DNA of 64,000 bases, taken from assembly GCF_050402865.1 (NCBI RefSeq), contig NZ_BAABMF010000016.1, positions 50,834 through 114,833 on the forward strand, read 5' to 3'. The stretch is from Clostridium_AF sediminicola (GTDB lineage Bacteria > Bacillota > Clostridia > Clostridiales > Clostridiaceae). The notes beneath the pieces were generated by a model that ran no database searches, was not told the DNA's origin, and saw nothing but the letters and a program-made list of their open reading frames with translations. Positions 18,585 through 27,451 of this stretch are shown in pieces. Numbering within the stretch: the stretch's first letter is position 1; the number at the start of each line of letters is the position of its first letter. Made by a program: the position numbers and the translations under genes.

Positions 18585-20021
18585 TTATTCTGCAAAACTG
18601 CTTATTTCAGAATCCTTCATAAATATTGATGTAATTACAAAACCGCCTATATATGCAATAACTAAACCTATAAAATAATTAAACATTGACCCTGGTTGCA
18701 TTAGAGGTATTGCACAAACACCAGATGGCCCCCAAGAAGTTGCTAAAACTTGTTGCAACATTACATATGCTCCACCAAATCCAGCTCCCAATCCTGCAGT
18801 TATAAATGGTTTTCCTAGAGGTAATGTAACACCGTATATTAATGGTTCACCAATTCCTAGAATACCTGCTGGCAAAGCACCTGAAATAATTTGTTTTAAT
18901 TTATTATTACCAACTTTTTTAGCTTTTAAGTAAATTGCGATTGCTGCTCCTACTTGTCCTGCTCCTGCCATAGCTAATACTGGGAATAGTGATACTCCAC
19001 CCATTGCTTCCAATTGAACAGCATATATTGGAATCAAACCATGATGTAACCCTAACAATACCATTGGTAAGAATAGCGCAGATAAAACATAACCTGAAAT
19101 AACACTAACAGCTGGTACATCAGATGCTACTAATAATTCTAATATTTTTACCAGTCCATCTGATAAGAAACCTGAAACCGGCATTACAATAAATATCATA
19201 AGTACAGCTAATATAAGTAAACTAATAATTGGAGTAAGAATTAAATCTAACACATCCGGTATAACATTCCTTACTTTCTTTTCTACTTTTGATAAAATAT
19301 ATACGCCTATAATAACTCCTATAATTCCGCCTTTTCCAGATCTAAGAATTGAATTTAGTGGTGAATCTACATTATACATACCTACCATTTCAGATATTTC
19401 ATTGATTTGTCCCATTACAGTAAGAGCACCAATCATGCCCCCAAGTCCCTCAGTAGCTCCAAATTGTTTAGCAGCATTCACACCTGTAAATATTGCAAAA
19501 TATCCTAAGAAAGAACCACCAATTAATGAGAATATTAATCTAATCATATTCCATGTAGCAGTTGTTGGAAGACCACCTGTATTTTGAAGGTTAGTTATAA
19601 GTCCAGCAAATCCATTAAAAATCCCCGCTGCTATAATAGCTGGAATCAAAGGTATAAATATCATTCCTATAGTTTTAAGACCTTTTTTTAGCCAATTTTG
19701 TTTTTGCTTGTTCTTAATCTTTTGCTTGTTATCTTTCCAGTCATCATTTACATCAATATTTGCTTTTGTGTTAGTAATGCTGGTTGTTTCTTTTAAAATT
19801 ATTAGCAGTTTTGCAGCCTTTCCAGGTCCTACTATAACTTGAAGAGTATCGTCTTCAACAACACCTAATACCCCATCAAGACCTTTGAGTTCCTTAACCT
19901 TAACTAACTCAGGATTTTTAAGCTTCAATCTTAAACGAGTCATACAGTTTGCAGCTTGTTCGATATTGCTTTCTCCTCCTACTAACTCAATAATTCTTGT
20001 TACTAGTTCTTTATTAGTCAT
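18585..20021 (-). CDS. murP: PTS EIIBC, N-acetylmuramate-type (MurP-like)
   Basis: 478 aa. An N-terminal EIIB domain (residues 1-~85) carries the phospho-cysteine C26 in AANCMTRLRLKL. After a charged linker (~85-115) an EIIC domain of about 10 helices follows, with the conserved LGIGEPLIYGVTLP loop. There is no EIIA domain; the separate EIIA gene at 21274 can supply it. EIIBC proteins of this class transport N-acetylmuramate, sucrose or beta-glucosides with phosphorylation at C6. The adjacent murQ and DUF871 genes point to MurNAc or a MurNAc disaccharide. Last gene of the murQ-murP unit; transcribed through the RAT/terminator at 21134-21200. Confidence 0.9.
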   Translation of the reverse strand: MTNKELVTRIIELVGGESNIEQAANCMTRLRLKLKNPELVKVKELKGLDGVLGVVEDDTLQVIVGPGKAAKLLIILKETTSITNTKANIDVNDDWKDNKQKIKNKQKQNWLKKGLKTIGMIFIPLIPAIIAAGIFNGFAGLITNLQNTGGLPTTATWNMIRLIFSLIGGSFLGYFAIFTGVNAAKQFGATEGLGGMIGALTVMGQINEISEMVGMYNVDSPLNSILRSGKGGIIGVIIGVYILSKVEKKVRNVIPDVLDLILTPIISLLILAVLMIFIVMPVSGFLSDGLVKILELLVASDVPAVSVISGYVLSALFLPMVLLGLHHGLIPIYAVQLEAMGGVSLFPVLAMAGAGQVGAAIAIYLKAKKVGNNKLKQIISGALPAGILGIGEPLIYGVTLPLGKPFITAGLGAGFGGAYVMLQQVLATSWGPSGVCAIPLMQPGSMFNYFIGLVIAYIGGFVITSIFMKDSEISSFAE

Positions 20022-20090
20022 TTTCTCACCTCATATATTTATATTTCAAAAGCTATAAATAACTTATGATTTCCAATTTAAATCTTCAAA

Positions 20091-20990
20091 TTATTTGAAA
20101 TTTTGCAATACTAGTCTAATATTATCTTTATTCTCTCGTAATAAATCTTTAGCTTTATTTGCATCCACTCCTAGTAAAATCATTACAATAGCTGATTTTG
20201 TATGGTTTTCAGTTTCTTTTAAAGCTGTTTCTGCCTCTTTTATAGATGCACCTGTAGCTTCTACAACAATATTTTTCTGTCTTTGAATAAGTTTTAAATT
20301 AGTAGTTTGTACATCAACCATAAGGTTTTTGAAAACTTTACCATTTTCGATCATCGCACCAGTTGTCAACATGTTGAGAATCAACTTTTGGGCTGTTCCC
20401 GCCTTCATACGAGTAGATCCAGTCAATACTTCAGGGCCAACAAGGGGAGCAATTGAAACTTCAGCAACTTTTGACAGTTTAGAATCTGGATTACAGCTTA
20501 CTCCAATAGTCTTAGTTCCAATCCTTTTAGCATATTCTATGGCACTGATAACATATGGAGTTCTACCACTTGCAGCTATTCCAACAAGAACATCATTTTT
20601 ATTCAAATTAACTTTTATTAAATCCTCCACTGCCTGTTCTTCAGAATCCTCAGCATTTTCAACTGCAGACCTTATAGCCTTTTCCCCTCCTGCAATTATA
20701 CCTAATATTTGTAATGGATCAGTTCCATAAGTTGGCGGACATTCGGAAGCATCTAATACCCCAAGCCTCCCACTAGTGCCTGCTCCAATGTAAATCAGGC
20801 GACCTTCATTTTGCAATGCAAATGCAATAATATCAATAGCTTTTGCAATTTTTTCCGACTCTTTGCCAACAGCTAAAGGCACTTTACAATCCTCACTATT
20901 AATACACTTAACAATTTCAATTGTGCTTAGCATATCAATATTTTCGCTTTGCTTATTTCTTGACTCCGTTACTAAGTTATTTAAATTCAT
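20091..20990 (-). CDS. murQ: N-acetylmuramic acid 6-phosphate etherase MurQ
   Basis: 299 aa. It cleaves the lactyl ether of MurNAc-6-phosphate, giving GlcNAc-6-phosphate and D-lactate. It has a SIS-domain sugar-phosphate-binding fold. IYIGAGTSGRLGVLDASECPPTYG contains the catalytic Glu at position 83 (as in E. coli), with GIAASGRTPYV and the signature GPEVLTGSTRMKAGTAQK. The start is MNLNNLVTES, 8 bases after AAAGGA; an ATG three codons earlier is too close to the site. It is first in a two-gene unit with the EIIBC gene and lies behind its own promoter and antitermination site. Confidence 0.97.
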   Translation of the reverse strand: MNLNNLVTESRNKQSENIDMLSTIEIVKCINSEDCKVPLAVGKESEKIAKAIDIIAFALQNEGRLIYIGAGTSGRLGVLDASECPPTYGTDPLQILGIIAGGEKAIRSAVENAEDSEEQAVEDLIKVNLNKNDVLVGIAASGRTPYVISAIEYAKRIGTKTIGVSCNPDSKLSKVAEVSIAPLVGPEVLTGSTRMKAGTAQKLILNMLTTGAMIENGKVFKNLMVDVQTTNLKLIQRQKNIVVEATGASIKEAETALKETENHTKSAIVMILLGVDANKAKDLLRENKDNIRLVLQNFK

Positions 20991-21133
20991 ATATCTCATC
21001 CTTTCATGGTCGGCTTACCAATTACTCTTATTTTTCTTTCAAAAATATGAGGCTTTAATTATTTTTTGAAAGAAATTAGTAGAAGTTATTGTTAAACGAT
21101 CCCATTCATTAATTGGCTAGTAATATATAAAAC

Positions 21134-21200
21134 AAAAAAAGAGCTCACAAATTGCAAAACTGCAAATTGTAAGCTCGTGCCTGCGTTACCAGTAACACGC
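21134..21200 (-). promoter_or_regulatory. RAT antiterminator plus intrinsic terminator ahead of murQ
   Basis: On the minus strand GTGTTACTGGTAACGCAGGC (within 21173-21200) matches the ribonucleic antiterminator bound by LicT/SacY proteins (GTTACT ... AGCAGGCA pattern). It overlaps by four bases a hairpin at 21141-21176 (GAGCTTACA ... TGTGAGCTC) that ends in seven T. The mutually exclusive layout is typical of bgl/sac leaders and is the expected target of the antiterminator gene at 22932. Confidence 0.88.
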
Positions 21201-21232
21201 TTATTAATAATACGCATTATTCTATTAAATTA

Positions 21233-21261
21233 ATAATACCACATAATAACTTATTTGTAAA
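21233..21261 (-). promoter_or_regulatory. Sigma-A promoter for murQ leader
   Basis: TTTACA (21261-21256), 17-base spacer, TATTAT (21238-21233) on the minus strand, about 35 bases ahead of the RAT. It gives murQ-EIIBC its own start inside the longer cluster. Confidence 0.65.
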
Positions 21262-21273
21262 TATATAATTATT

Positions 21274-21780
21274 TTATTTAGCTTTAATTTTAAAAACATT
21301 ATCATTACCTGCAACAACAGATTCACCAAGATTACAATAATCTATTGTTTCTAAAGATTCCATATTAGTTACAAGAACAGGTGTAACTAATGAGTATCCA
21401 CCGCCTTCAATTAACTCTCTATCAATTTCAATAATAGGTTGTCCTTTTTTCACCATCTCTCCTTCATTAGCTAATCTTTTAAAACCTTCTCCATTTAATT
21501 TAACAGTATCTATTCCAATATGAACCAATATATCTATTCCATTTTCAAGTGTCATTGCAAAAGCATGATTTGTCTCAAAAATCACTTTTAATTCCCCACT
21601 CGCTGGAGCAATAAATATCTTTCCACTAGACTCTATTGCAATACCGTCACCTATAATTTTTTCTGAAAAAACTTTATCCTGTACTTTTGTTATATCTATT
21701 ACCTTACCATCTACAGGCGCAGTAAGTATTTCAATACTTTTATCTCTTTTATTCATTATCTTATCAATAAATTTAAACAT
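21274..21780 (-). CDS. PTS EIIA, glucose type (Crr-like)
   Basis: 168 aa, a full-length EIIA-Glc fold. Phosphorylated His is H87 (ILVHIGIDTV) and the supporting His is H72 (TNHAFAMTL); the PVDGKV N-terminal strand and KKGQPIIEID are also typical. It receives phosphate from HPr and passes it to EIIB domains such as the one in the EIIBC protein at 18585, which lacks its own EIIA. The start is behind GGGAGG. It follows the DUF871 gene by ~23 bases in the antiterminator operon. Confidence 0.93.
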   Translation of the reverse strand: MFKFIDKIMNKRDKSIEILTAPVDGKVIDITKVQDKVFSEKIIGDGIAIESSGKIFIAPASGELKVIFETNHAFAMTLENGIDILVHIGIDTVKLNGEGFKRLANEGEMVKKGQPIIEIDRELIEGGGYSLVTPVLVTNMESLETIDYCNLGESVVAGNDNVFKIKAK

Positions 21781-21803
21781 TATTGTCTAACCTCCCTATA
21801 GTG

Positions 21804-22889
21804 TTAAAACTTTTTTTCTATAAATCTAAATTTCTTTTCTTCTTTTATGTATTTAAGTAGAAAAACTTCTTCTTGAACTACTTTTCCAACTACATTTACT
21901 CTTCTATCAGCAGGTAAATTTTTTATACATACTTGTAACTCTCCACAATATCTTAAATAATCTACGTTATCTATAGTTATATATCCAATTTTTCTATCTA
22001 TGTTGTTTTGAGGAAATATCTTATCTTTTTTTACTGATTTTTCTCTTGAATAAGTTGATCTTATTACATCACTTGAGTAATCCGCCCTATTTATATGAAA
22101 TTCGCTAAAAATAATTTTTTGTTCTAGATAATTGTTAGTCATCAACTCTATATTTAATTCTAATATATTCTCATCTAATTCACCTACTGACTTAAGCTCA
22201 TCCTCATTAGCCATATAATCTCCAAAAAAAACATTATCAGTCCCTAATGCCAAAAGTTGTTTAGCACAAATACTTGGTTTCATAAATCTATGTTCCTCTA
22301 AGGTTGGTAACCCTTCATAAATAGGACCTCTCTTACCTACTTGTGAAGGTATAAAAGCTGATATCTCAACTCCATACTTCCTTAACAACTTATTTTTTTT
22401 AATAAGAAGTGCTTCTGAAATACCTGTATTAAGTCTTGGATAATAATTGTGGCTCGCCTGAAACATTTTATAATTTGGATTATTCATTTCAAACTCTTCT
22501 AAAAATCTTTCAGTTACTGTACTTGCATTTATTTCAATCTTTATGCCATATAAATTCTGAGTAAATAAGGCTATCTCATTTGGTGTAAAACCAAAATCAA
22601 CTCTAATAACATCTATCTTCAAATCTGAGATACTCTTTATATCATTCATATCTGCTTTCAAATAATTGAATGCTCTAGGAGAAATATCCGCCACAATATT
22701 CATTCCTAACTTTTTAGCAAGTTTTGTAATTTCATTAAAATCATCAACTACATAACCATAGTTAGCTTCAGGAATATGCAAAGATGTAAATATTCTATCA
22801 AAACCATGTTTATGAGCTTTCTTTATGTAATCAAGATTCTCTTTCAAAGACTTATCCATTCCAACAAATACTGATATGCCTTTTCCCAA
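21804..22889 (-). CDS. mupG: DUF871 protein, MupG-type 6-phospho-N-acetylmuramidase
   Basis: 361 aa with a TTG start 7 bases after GGAGG. The N-terminal ~240 residues form a TIM-barrel-like domain (ISVFVGMDKSLKENLDYIKK, FDRIFTSLHIPE, DISPRAF, DVIRVDFGF, NASTV, ASHNYYPRLNTG). The C-terminal ~110 residues are a smaller beta domain (RVNVVGKVVQEEVFLL). DUF871 includes the S. aureus 6-phospho-muramidase MupG, which splits MurNAc-6P-GlcNAc brought in by MurP. The surrounding murQ, MurP-like EIIBC and EIIA genes fit that reaction exactly. Function is inferred from family and context. Confidence 0.85.
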   Translation of the reverse strand: MGKGISVFVGMDKSLKENLDYIKKAHKHGFDRIFTSLHIPEANYGYVVDDFNEITKLAKKLGMNIVADISPRAFNYLKADMNDIKSISDLKIDVIRVDFGFTPNEIALFTQNLYGIKIEINASTVTERFLEEFEMNNPNYKMFQASHNYYPRLNTGISEALLIKKNKLLRKYGVEISAFIPSQVGKRGPIYEGLPTLEEHRFMKPSICAKQLLALGTDNVFFGDYMANEDELKSVGELDENILELNIELMTNNYLEQKIIFSEFHINRADYSSDVIRSTYSREKSVKKDKIFPQNNIDRKIGYITIDNVDYLRYCGELQVCIKNLPADRRVNVVGKVVQEEVFLLKYIKEEKKFRFIEKKF

Positions 22890-22931
22890 ACTATCTCCTC
22901 CTCATTAATAATGTGAATAATTTTCTAACAT

Positions 22932-23786
22932 CTAATTTTTTTCTATTTCACTTAAAATGTTTTCTAGATGAATTGCTATATATCCTATCTCTCCATCTGG
23001 AAAATCTAAAAAGTATTCTTCTTTAATCTTTTGAGCTAAATTAACTGATACATCATAAGAATTTTTATACTTTTCCTTTATATCAGATAATACCAAATTT
23101 TTTATATTAATGTTTTTTATGGCCCTATCAATAGCAAATCTCAAATGAACAATTAGTCTTGTATATTGTAAGCTATCTTTGTTCATTGTCACTCCTAGAG
23201 TATCTTCAATATAAGCTACTGCATCACTTATAATAGATGTATTTAGACTAGCATTTGAAATACTTTTATTATTTAATGCCGCATGAATATGCATCGCAAT
23301 AAAACCTACTTCATCATTAATAAGATTTACTCCAAGTTTTTCATTAATAATTTTCAATGATTGTTCTGCAACTAAAAATTCTTCTTTGTATAACAATTTT
23401 ATCTCAAATAAAAAAGGATTTTTCATCTGTATATTACTCTTTAACCTTTTCAAAGCAAAATTTATATGATCTAGCAATGTTATGTGAAGCATTTCATTCA
23501 ACTCTTGCGAAAAAGACCTAGAAATCAGTGCAATAACTTCTTCAGTAACCCCAACAATATTAGCATCTACCTTTTCAGCCATCCTACTAAACTTTTCGAT
23601 ATTATGTTCTTCCATAAGAAAGAACACTTTTTCAATATTTTTATTATTCTTAATAACTTGGTTATTTTTCACTCCAAAACCAATACCTTTTCCAATTAAT
23701 ATACACTCTCTTTTTTTATTTCGTGAGATACAAAATACTACATTATGATTAAAAGGTTTTATTACTCTAAAGCTATCTCTAAGCAA
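22932..23786 (-). CDS. BglG/LicT-family transcription antiterminator
   Basis: 284 aa, TTG start after AAAGGAG. The N-terminal ~60 residues are the RNA-binding CAT domain (PFNHNVVFCIS, GKGIGFGVKNN). Two PTS regulation domains follow, at ~70-175 (LLDHINFALKR and DEVGFIAMHIHAAL carry the His pair) and ~180-284 (LIVHLRFAIDRA and GEIGYIAIHLENIL). Such proteins bind a RAT hairpin and prevent termination when the PTS substrate is present. RAT sites precede this gene (autoregulation) and murQ, so it should control both units. First gene of the cluster. Confidence 0.94.
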   Translation of the reverse strand: MLRDSFRVIKPFNHNVVFCISRNKKRECILIGKGIGFGVKNNQVIKNNKNIEKVFFLMEEHNIEKFSRMAEKVDANIVGVTEEVIALISRSFSQELNEMLHITLLDHINFALKRLKSNIQMKNPFLFEIKLLYKEEFLVAEQSLKIINEKLGVNLINDEVGFIAMHIHAALNNKSISNASLNTSIISDAVAYIEDTLGVTMNKDSLQYTRLIVHLRFAIDRAIKNINIKNLVLSDIKEKYKNSYDVSVNLAQKIKEEYFLDFPDGEIGYIAIHLENILSEIEKN

Positions 23787-23851
23787 GATCTCTTCACTCC
23801 TTTAAAAGATATAATCTCTTTCATATTTATATATGCCCTATTTTGAACAAC

Positions 23852-23935
23852 AAAAAAAGCCACGAGAGAATCCTATACCTGCAGTGGTATACGTTATAAT
23901 TCTTGCTCATGCCTAATCTAATTAGTAACACACAT
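23852..23935 (-). promoter_or_regulatory. RAT antiterminator plus terminator ahead of the antiterminator gene
   Basis: The minus strand reads GTGTGTTACTAATTAGAT then TAGGCATGAGC (23905-23935), a second RAT. Its 3' end can pair with GCCACGAG-complementary bases at the foot of a terminator hairpin (AGAAT...GTATACC / GGTATA...ATTCT) that ends in seven T at 23852-23858. Same logic as the murQ leader. Confidence 0.82.
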
Positions 23936-23969
23936 TATTTTTTTTCAATCTATATGCTATATAAGTATT

Positions 23970-23998
23970 ATTATAGCACATCATTTTTATGTAAACAA
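23970..23998 (-). promoter_or_regulatory. Sigma-A promoter for the antiterminator operon
   Basis: TTGTTT (23998-23993), 17-base spacer, TATAAT (23975-23970) preceded by TGC (extended -10 like), about 35 bases ahead of the RAT on the minus strand. Confidence 0.7.
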
Positions 23999-24033
23999 GG
24001 TATTTTATGGTTTAACCATTATATGATAAAGTC

Positions 24034-24073
24034 ATAAAAGCTACTATAGCATTTTGCCTCTAGTAGCTTTTAT
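24034..24073 (-). terminator. Terminator after MerR gene
   Basis: 13-base stem ATAAAAGCTACTA / TAGTAGCTTTTAT, 47 bases downstream of the regulator stop on the minus strand. The space to the stop has T-rich runs. Confidence 0.75.
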
Positions 24074-24119
24074 TAGATAAATAAATCTTAAATTTTGTTT
24101 AGTCTTTTTTATTATTTTT

Positions 24120-24854
24120 CTATTTGCAATAATACGCAATTGCTTTGCTCATAAATTCTGCTAATCCTTCACCATATTTATCAATATTCTTAGTAAATCT
24201 TTCATCAGCTATATACATTTGTCCTAAACCAGCCAATATCTCTTTTGTACAATTATAGAAGTATTTTGTTATATGATTTTTCCACTCTTTAACATAATTT
24301 TGAACTTCTGGTGAAGAAACTTCTTTATCCATATTATCTATGAATCCTTTATAAATTCTCTCGCTGTCTTTAGAAATTTCCTCCCATTCTTCTTTACCAT
24401 ACTTTGAAGTTTTTCTTTCACTTTCTTTGTAAGCTTCAGTACCGCCCCATCTTTCCTCAACTTCTTCTTTATATTTTTCTTGCACTCTCTTTATCTCTTT
24501 CATATCAAATTCTTTAAAACTCATTTTCTTTTCCCCCTCTAACGTTTTATTAACAAGTTCAATTAGTCTATCCATTCTATCTCTCTTCAATTCCAATAGC
24601 TCTTTGTGTTTTTCTAAAGCTTTTGTTTTATCAAAGTTTGGATTATCAATAGTTTCTTTAATATCTTTTAATCCAAAATCAATCTCACGAAAAAATAGTA
24701 TCTGCTGTAATCTTTGAAGATTTTCATCATCATATAATCTATATCCTGCTTGTGAAATATTAGATGGCACTAACAATCCTATTTCATCGTAATAATGAAG
24801 AGTTCTAACTGTAATTCCAGTAAGTTTTGCTACTTGTTTCACAGTAAGTTCCAC
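24120..24854 (-). CDS. MerR-family regulator with TipAS-like domain
   Basis: 244 aa with a GTG start after AGGAGGTGAGG. The N-terminal winged helix-turn-helix ELTVKQVAKLTGITVRTLHYYDEIGLL is followed by a dimerisation helix (~75-110). The C-terminal ~120 residues (WGGTEAYKESERKTSKYGKE ... CTKEILAGLGQMYIADERF) match the TipAL/SkgA/Mta antibiotic-recognition domain. Such activators respond to thiopeptides or other drugs and often control efflux or their own gene. It is divergent from the HEAT-methyltransferase gene, sharing a 150-base control region, but no efflux gene is adjacent. Confidence 0.9.
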   Translation of the reverse strand: MELTVKQVAKLTGITVRTLHYYDEIGLLVPSNISQAGYRLYDDENLQRLQQILFFREIDFGLKDIKETIDNPNFDKTKALEKHKELLELKRDRMDRLIELVNKTLEGEKKMSFKEFDMKEIKRVQEKYKEEVEERWGGTEAYKESERKTSKYGKEEWEEISKDSERIYKGFIDNMDKEVSSPEVQNYVKEWKNHITKYFYNCTKEILAGLGQMYIADERFTKNIDKYGEGLAEFMSKAIAYYCK

Positions 24855-25005
24855 AGATTACCTCACCTCCTTAAATATATTCTAGCCCATAACGTAACGT
24901 TAGAGTCAAATGTTTTTAATAAGTTTTCGTAGTTCTTATAGAATATAAGGTATAATAAATATAAGCATAAAACTTCAACTATAAATTAATATAAGGAGAA
25001 AACAA

Positions 25006-26631
25006 ATGAAAGAAATAAATAACGTAACAGCAGATCTCATTGAAGACCTAAAAACTTCAAATGACAAACAACGAACTGCCATAATAAATCAACTTTCCCT
25101 AGATTACAATAATGCAATTCCAATGCTATGGTCAAAAGTATTAACCGAAGATAATCTTAGGTCAATACTTTCTGTTATAAGAGATCTTTTAAAAAAGGAA
25201 AAACCAAGAGGTATATTAACAAGAACCATTGGTAATTCAAAAGAAAAACTTGCTATTCTTCTTCAGCATTCAGATCCAAAAGTAAGAAAAAACGTATGTG
25301 GTGTAATTGGTGCATTAGAAGACCCTGCTTATTTAGAGCCTTTATATAATGCCTATACTTCCGAAGATAAGCTATTTGTAAAGTCTTCCTATATACTTGC
25401 AATCGGAAACTGCGGCGGTGCTGCTGACGCAGAAAGATTGCAAAAATTTCTACAAGATTTAACAACAAAAGAAAAGAATTCAAAAGATACAGACTCACAA
25501 ATAACAAATAACAAACATATTAATGAAGAAAAACGTGCACTTACAAAGGCCATAGATAAATTATCTCCACCTGTACGTCATACATTTACAGGATTTGAAA
25601 ACCCTGTTCCTATGTTACTTACAGCAATGAATCATCAGTTTAAGCTTACTTTAAATGAACTTAATGAAAAATCAATTAAGGGCAAACTTATTGATGAAGG
25701 TATACTTATCCACGAAAAAGATTTATCTAAGGTTTACTCTTGTAGAACTTTTTATGACCTTTTCTATCCTTTAGATAAGTGTAAAAACTTAGAATTTGAT
25801 TATAAGTTAATAGCTTCTGCTATTATAGATGCAAATATTGTAGATTTTCTAAATCATTGTCATGCTAGTGATTCTAATTCTCCTTTTGGGTATAGAATTG
25901 AATTTAAAAGTGATGATTACATCAAAGAAAGATCATTGTTTATAAAAAATTTATCTAGAGAATTAGATGAACTTTCTCATGATGCTTTAAGAAATAGTAC
26001 TTCGTCCTATGAAGTTGAAATTCGAATAGTAGAAAAAAAAGGTCTTTGTAGTGTATTTGTGAAACTCTATACTTTTAAAGATAATAGATTTGACTATAGA
26101 CAAAATACCATATCTACCTCAATAAATCCTGTATCTGCAGCTATTATTACAAAATCTATAGAAAAATGGCTAAAACCAAATTCTAAAGTTATAGACCCGT
26201 TTTGTGGTACTGGAACAATGCTTATTGAGAGAGCTAAATCAAAAAAATTCGACACTTTAACGGGGGTTGATATATTTGGAGAAGCAATATCATCTGCAAC
26301 AATAAATTCTAACTTAGCTAATGTGAACATCGAATTGATATATGAAGATATATTAGAGTATTCTACCTTAGAACCTTTTGATGAGCTTATAACAAATATG
26401 CCTTTTGACAATAAGTCATCAACCCATAACAGGTACTCCGACTTATATAGTGAATTCATAAATAAAATTCCTAGTCTTGTAAGACGGGGAGGAATGGCAT
26501 TTGTTTATACCGTAGAAAAAAAATTATTTAGGGAATTTCTAATAGGTACTGATGAACTTGAATTGCTCCAAGTTATAAAAATTGAAAGTGGTACACTTAC
26601 ACCTCATGTGTTTGTATTAAGGGTGAATTAA
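25006..26631 (+). CDS. HEAT-repeat/methyltransferase fusion (RlmKL/TrmN-like MTase)
   Basis: 541 aa behind AAGGAGAAAACAA. Residues ~1-160 are helical with HEAT-like repeats (LLQHSDPKVRKNVCGVIGAL, SSYILAIGNCGGAADAERLQ). The middle ~190-370 looks like a THUMP/pre-methylase region. The C-terminus is a Rossmann methyltransferase: motif I VIDPFCGTGTMLIERA (~398), GVDIFGEAI for the SAM ribose, and motif IV TNMPFDNK (~463) in place of the NPPY of N2-guanine or N6-adenine enzymes. A tRNA or rRNA substrate is likely from the family; HEAT repeats suggest a protein or ribosome docking surface. Single gene, terminator downstream. Confidence 0.8.
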   Translation: MKEINNVTADLIEDLKTSNDKQRTAIINQLSLDYNNAIPMLWSKVLTEDNLRSILSVIRDLLKKEKPRGILTRTIGNSKEKLAILLQHSDPKVRKNVCGVIGALEDPAYLEPLYNAYTSEDKLFVKSSYILAIGNCGGAADAERLQKFLQDLTTKEKNSKDTDSQITNNKHINEEKRALTKAIDKLSPPVRHTFTGFENPVPMLLTAMNHQFKLTLNELNEKSIKGKLIDEGILIHEKDLSKVYSCRTFYDLFYPLDKCKNLEFDYKLIASAIIDANIVDFLNHCHASDSNSPFGYRIEFKSDDYIKERSLFIKNLSRELDELSHDALRNSTSSYEVEIRIVEKKGLCSVFVKLYTFKDNRFDYRQNTISTSINPVSAAIITKSIEKWLKPNSKVIDPFCGTGTMLIERAKSKKFDTLTGVDIFGEAISSATINSNLANVNIELIYEDILEYSTLEPFDELITNMPFDNKSSTHNRYSDLYSEFINKIPSLVRRGGMAFVYTVEKKLFREFLIGTDELELLQVIKIESGTLTPHVFVLRVN

Positions 26632-26649
26632 AAATAGAATAAAAAATAC

Positions 26650-26691
26650 AAAGGAATAGATAAGCCTAATTATTAAGGTACCTATTCCTTT
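26650..26691. terminator. Bidirectional terminator
   Basis: Stem AAAGGAATAG / CTATTCCTTT between the convergent methyltransferase and MOSC genes, with A-rich and T-rich flanks. Confidence 0.7.
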
Positions 26692-26726
26692 TCTAATTTT
26701 TATTCTGATAAAAACTTCATTCTTAT

Positions 26727-27143
26727 TTAAATGATTTCAACTTTGTCTCCAACAGAAATAGTTCCGCTTTTTAGAACTTTACCAAATCTGCCTTCTCTAC
26801 TTATTATATAGTGTCTATCATGTTCTTTAAACTTGTCTTTTCCAATATGAAATATTTGAAATTCAGCATCTCCAATTCTAAGTTTTGTTCCAACAACAAA
26901 TTTTTCTAGTGAAATTCCTGAAATAGTTACATTCTCAGTATAACCTCCTCTTTCAACTTCTTCTTTCATATGATCTGGAACTTTTTGTAGTGCTTCTACA
27001 GGAAAAATACTTATCTGCCTGTCCCAATCGCCTCCATGAGCATCTCCCTCAACACCCCAACCTTCAACTATTTTTGCAGTAGATACACTATTTTTAATAG
27101 TTCCTCTTTTCTCACTTATATTTATACTAATAACTTTACCCAT
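26727..27143 (-). CDS. MOSC-domain protein
   Basis: 138 aa, a single MOSC domain. The family is named after the C-terminus of molybdenum cofactor sulfurases and is thought to handle sulfur or bind cofactor through a conserved Cys; in this short version no conserved Cys stands out. Recognisable segments: GWGVEGDAHGGDWDRQISIF, GGYTENVTISGISL and GTKLRIGDAEFQI near the middle. Standalone clostridial MOSC proteins often sit with molybdopterin genes, but none is adjacent here. The start is an ATG shortly after GGGGGA. Confidence 0.88.
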   Translation of the reverse strand: MGKVISINISEKRGTIKNSVSTAKIVEGWGVEGDAHGGDWDRQISIFPVEALQKVPDHMKEEVERGGYTENVTISGISLEKFVVGTKLRIGDAEFQIFHIGKDKFKEHDRHYIISREGRFGKVLKSGTISVGDKVEII

Positions 27144-27198
27144 TTGAATCCCCCTAAAATGTTTCTGGCTTATGTTTTTAATAAGGCTATATTTTAAT

Positions 27199-27242
27199 GT
27201 GTTGTTGATTTAAAATTGTTCTATTTTTGTTATCAACATCAC
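27199..27242. promoter_or_regulatory. Inverted repeat in divergent control region
   Basis: GTGTTGTTGAT / ATCAACATCAC with a 22-base spacer (one mismatch), between the divergent MOSC and pentapeptide genes. It could be an operator. The rest of 27144-27451 shows only AT-rich promoter-like sequence. Confidence 0.35.
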
Positions 27243-27451
27243 TTTAAAACATTACTTATAATAATTGTATTATATATATAAACTAATTTTAACAAAATAT
27301 TACTGATAAAAAAAGTAATTTCACACAAAGTTTTCTCTATCCTCTACACTTACTATCACTAAGTATCCCTGTTATTTATAAATAGATTGCTGTAACATAG
27401 TAAGTATGTTATTCTATTAAATACACTAATATATTTTAGATGGAGGAAAAG

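Noticed and set aside
24003..24025. ATGGTTTAACCAT palindrome as a third MITE-like copy
   Set aside because: Only the outermost few bases match; no internal sequence or second end nearby.
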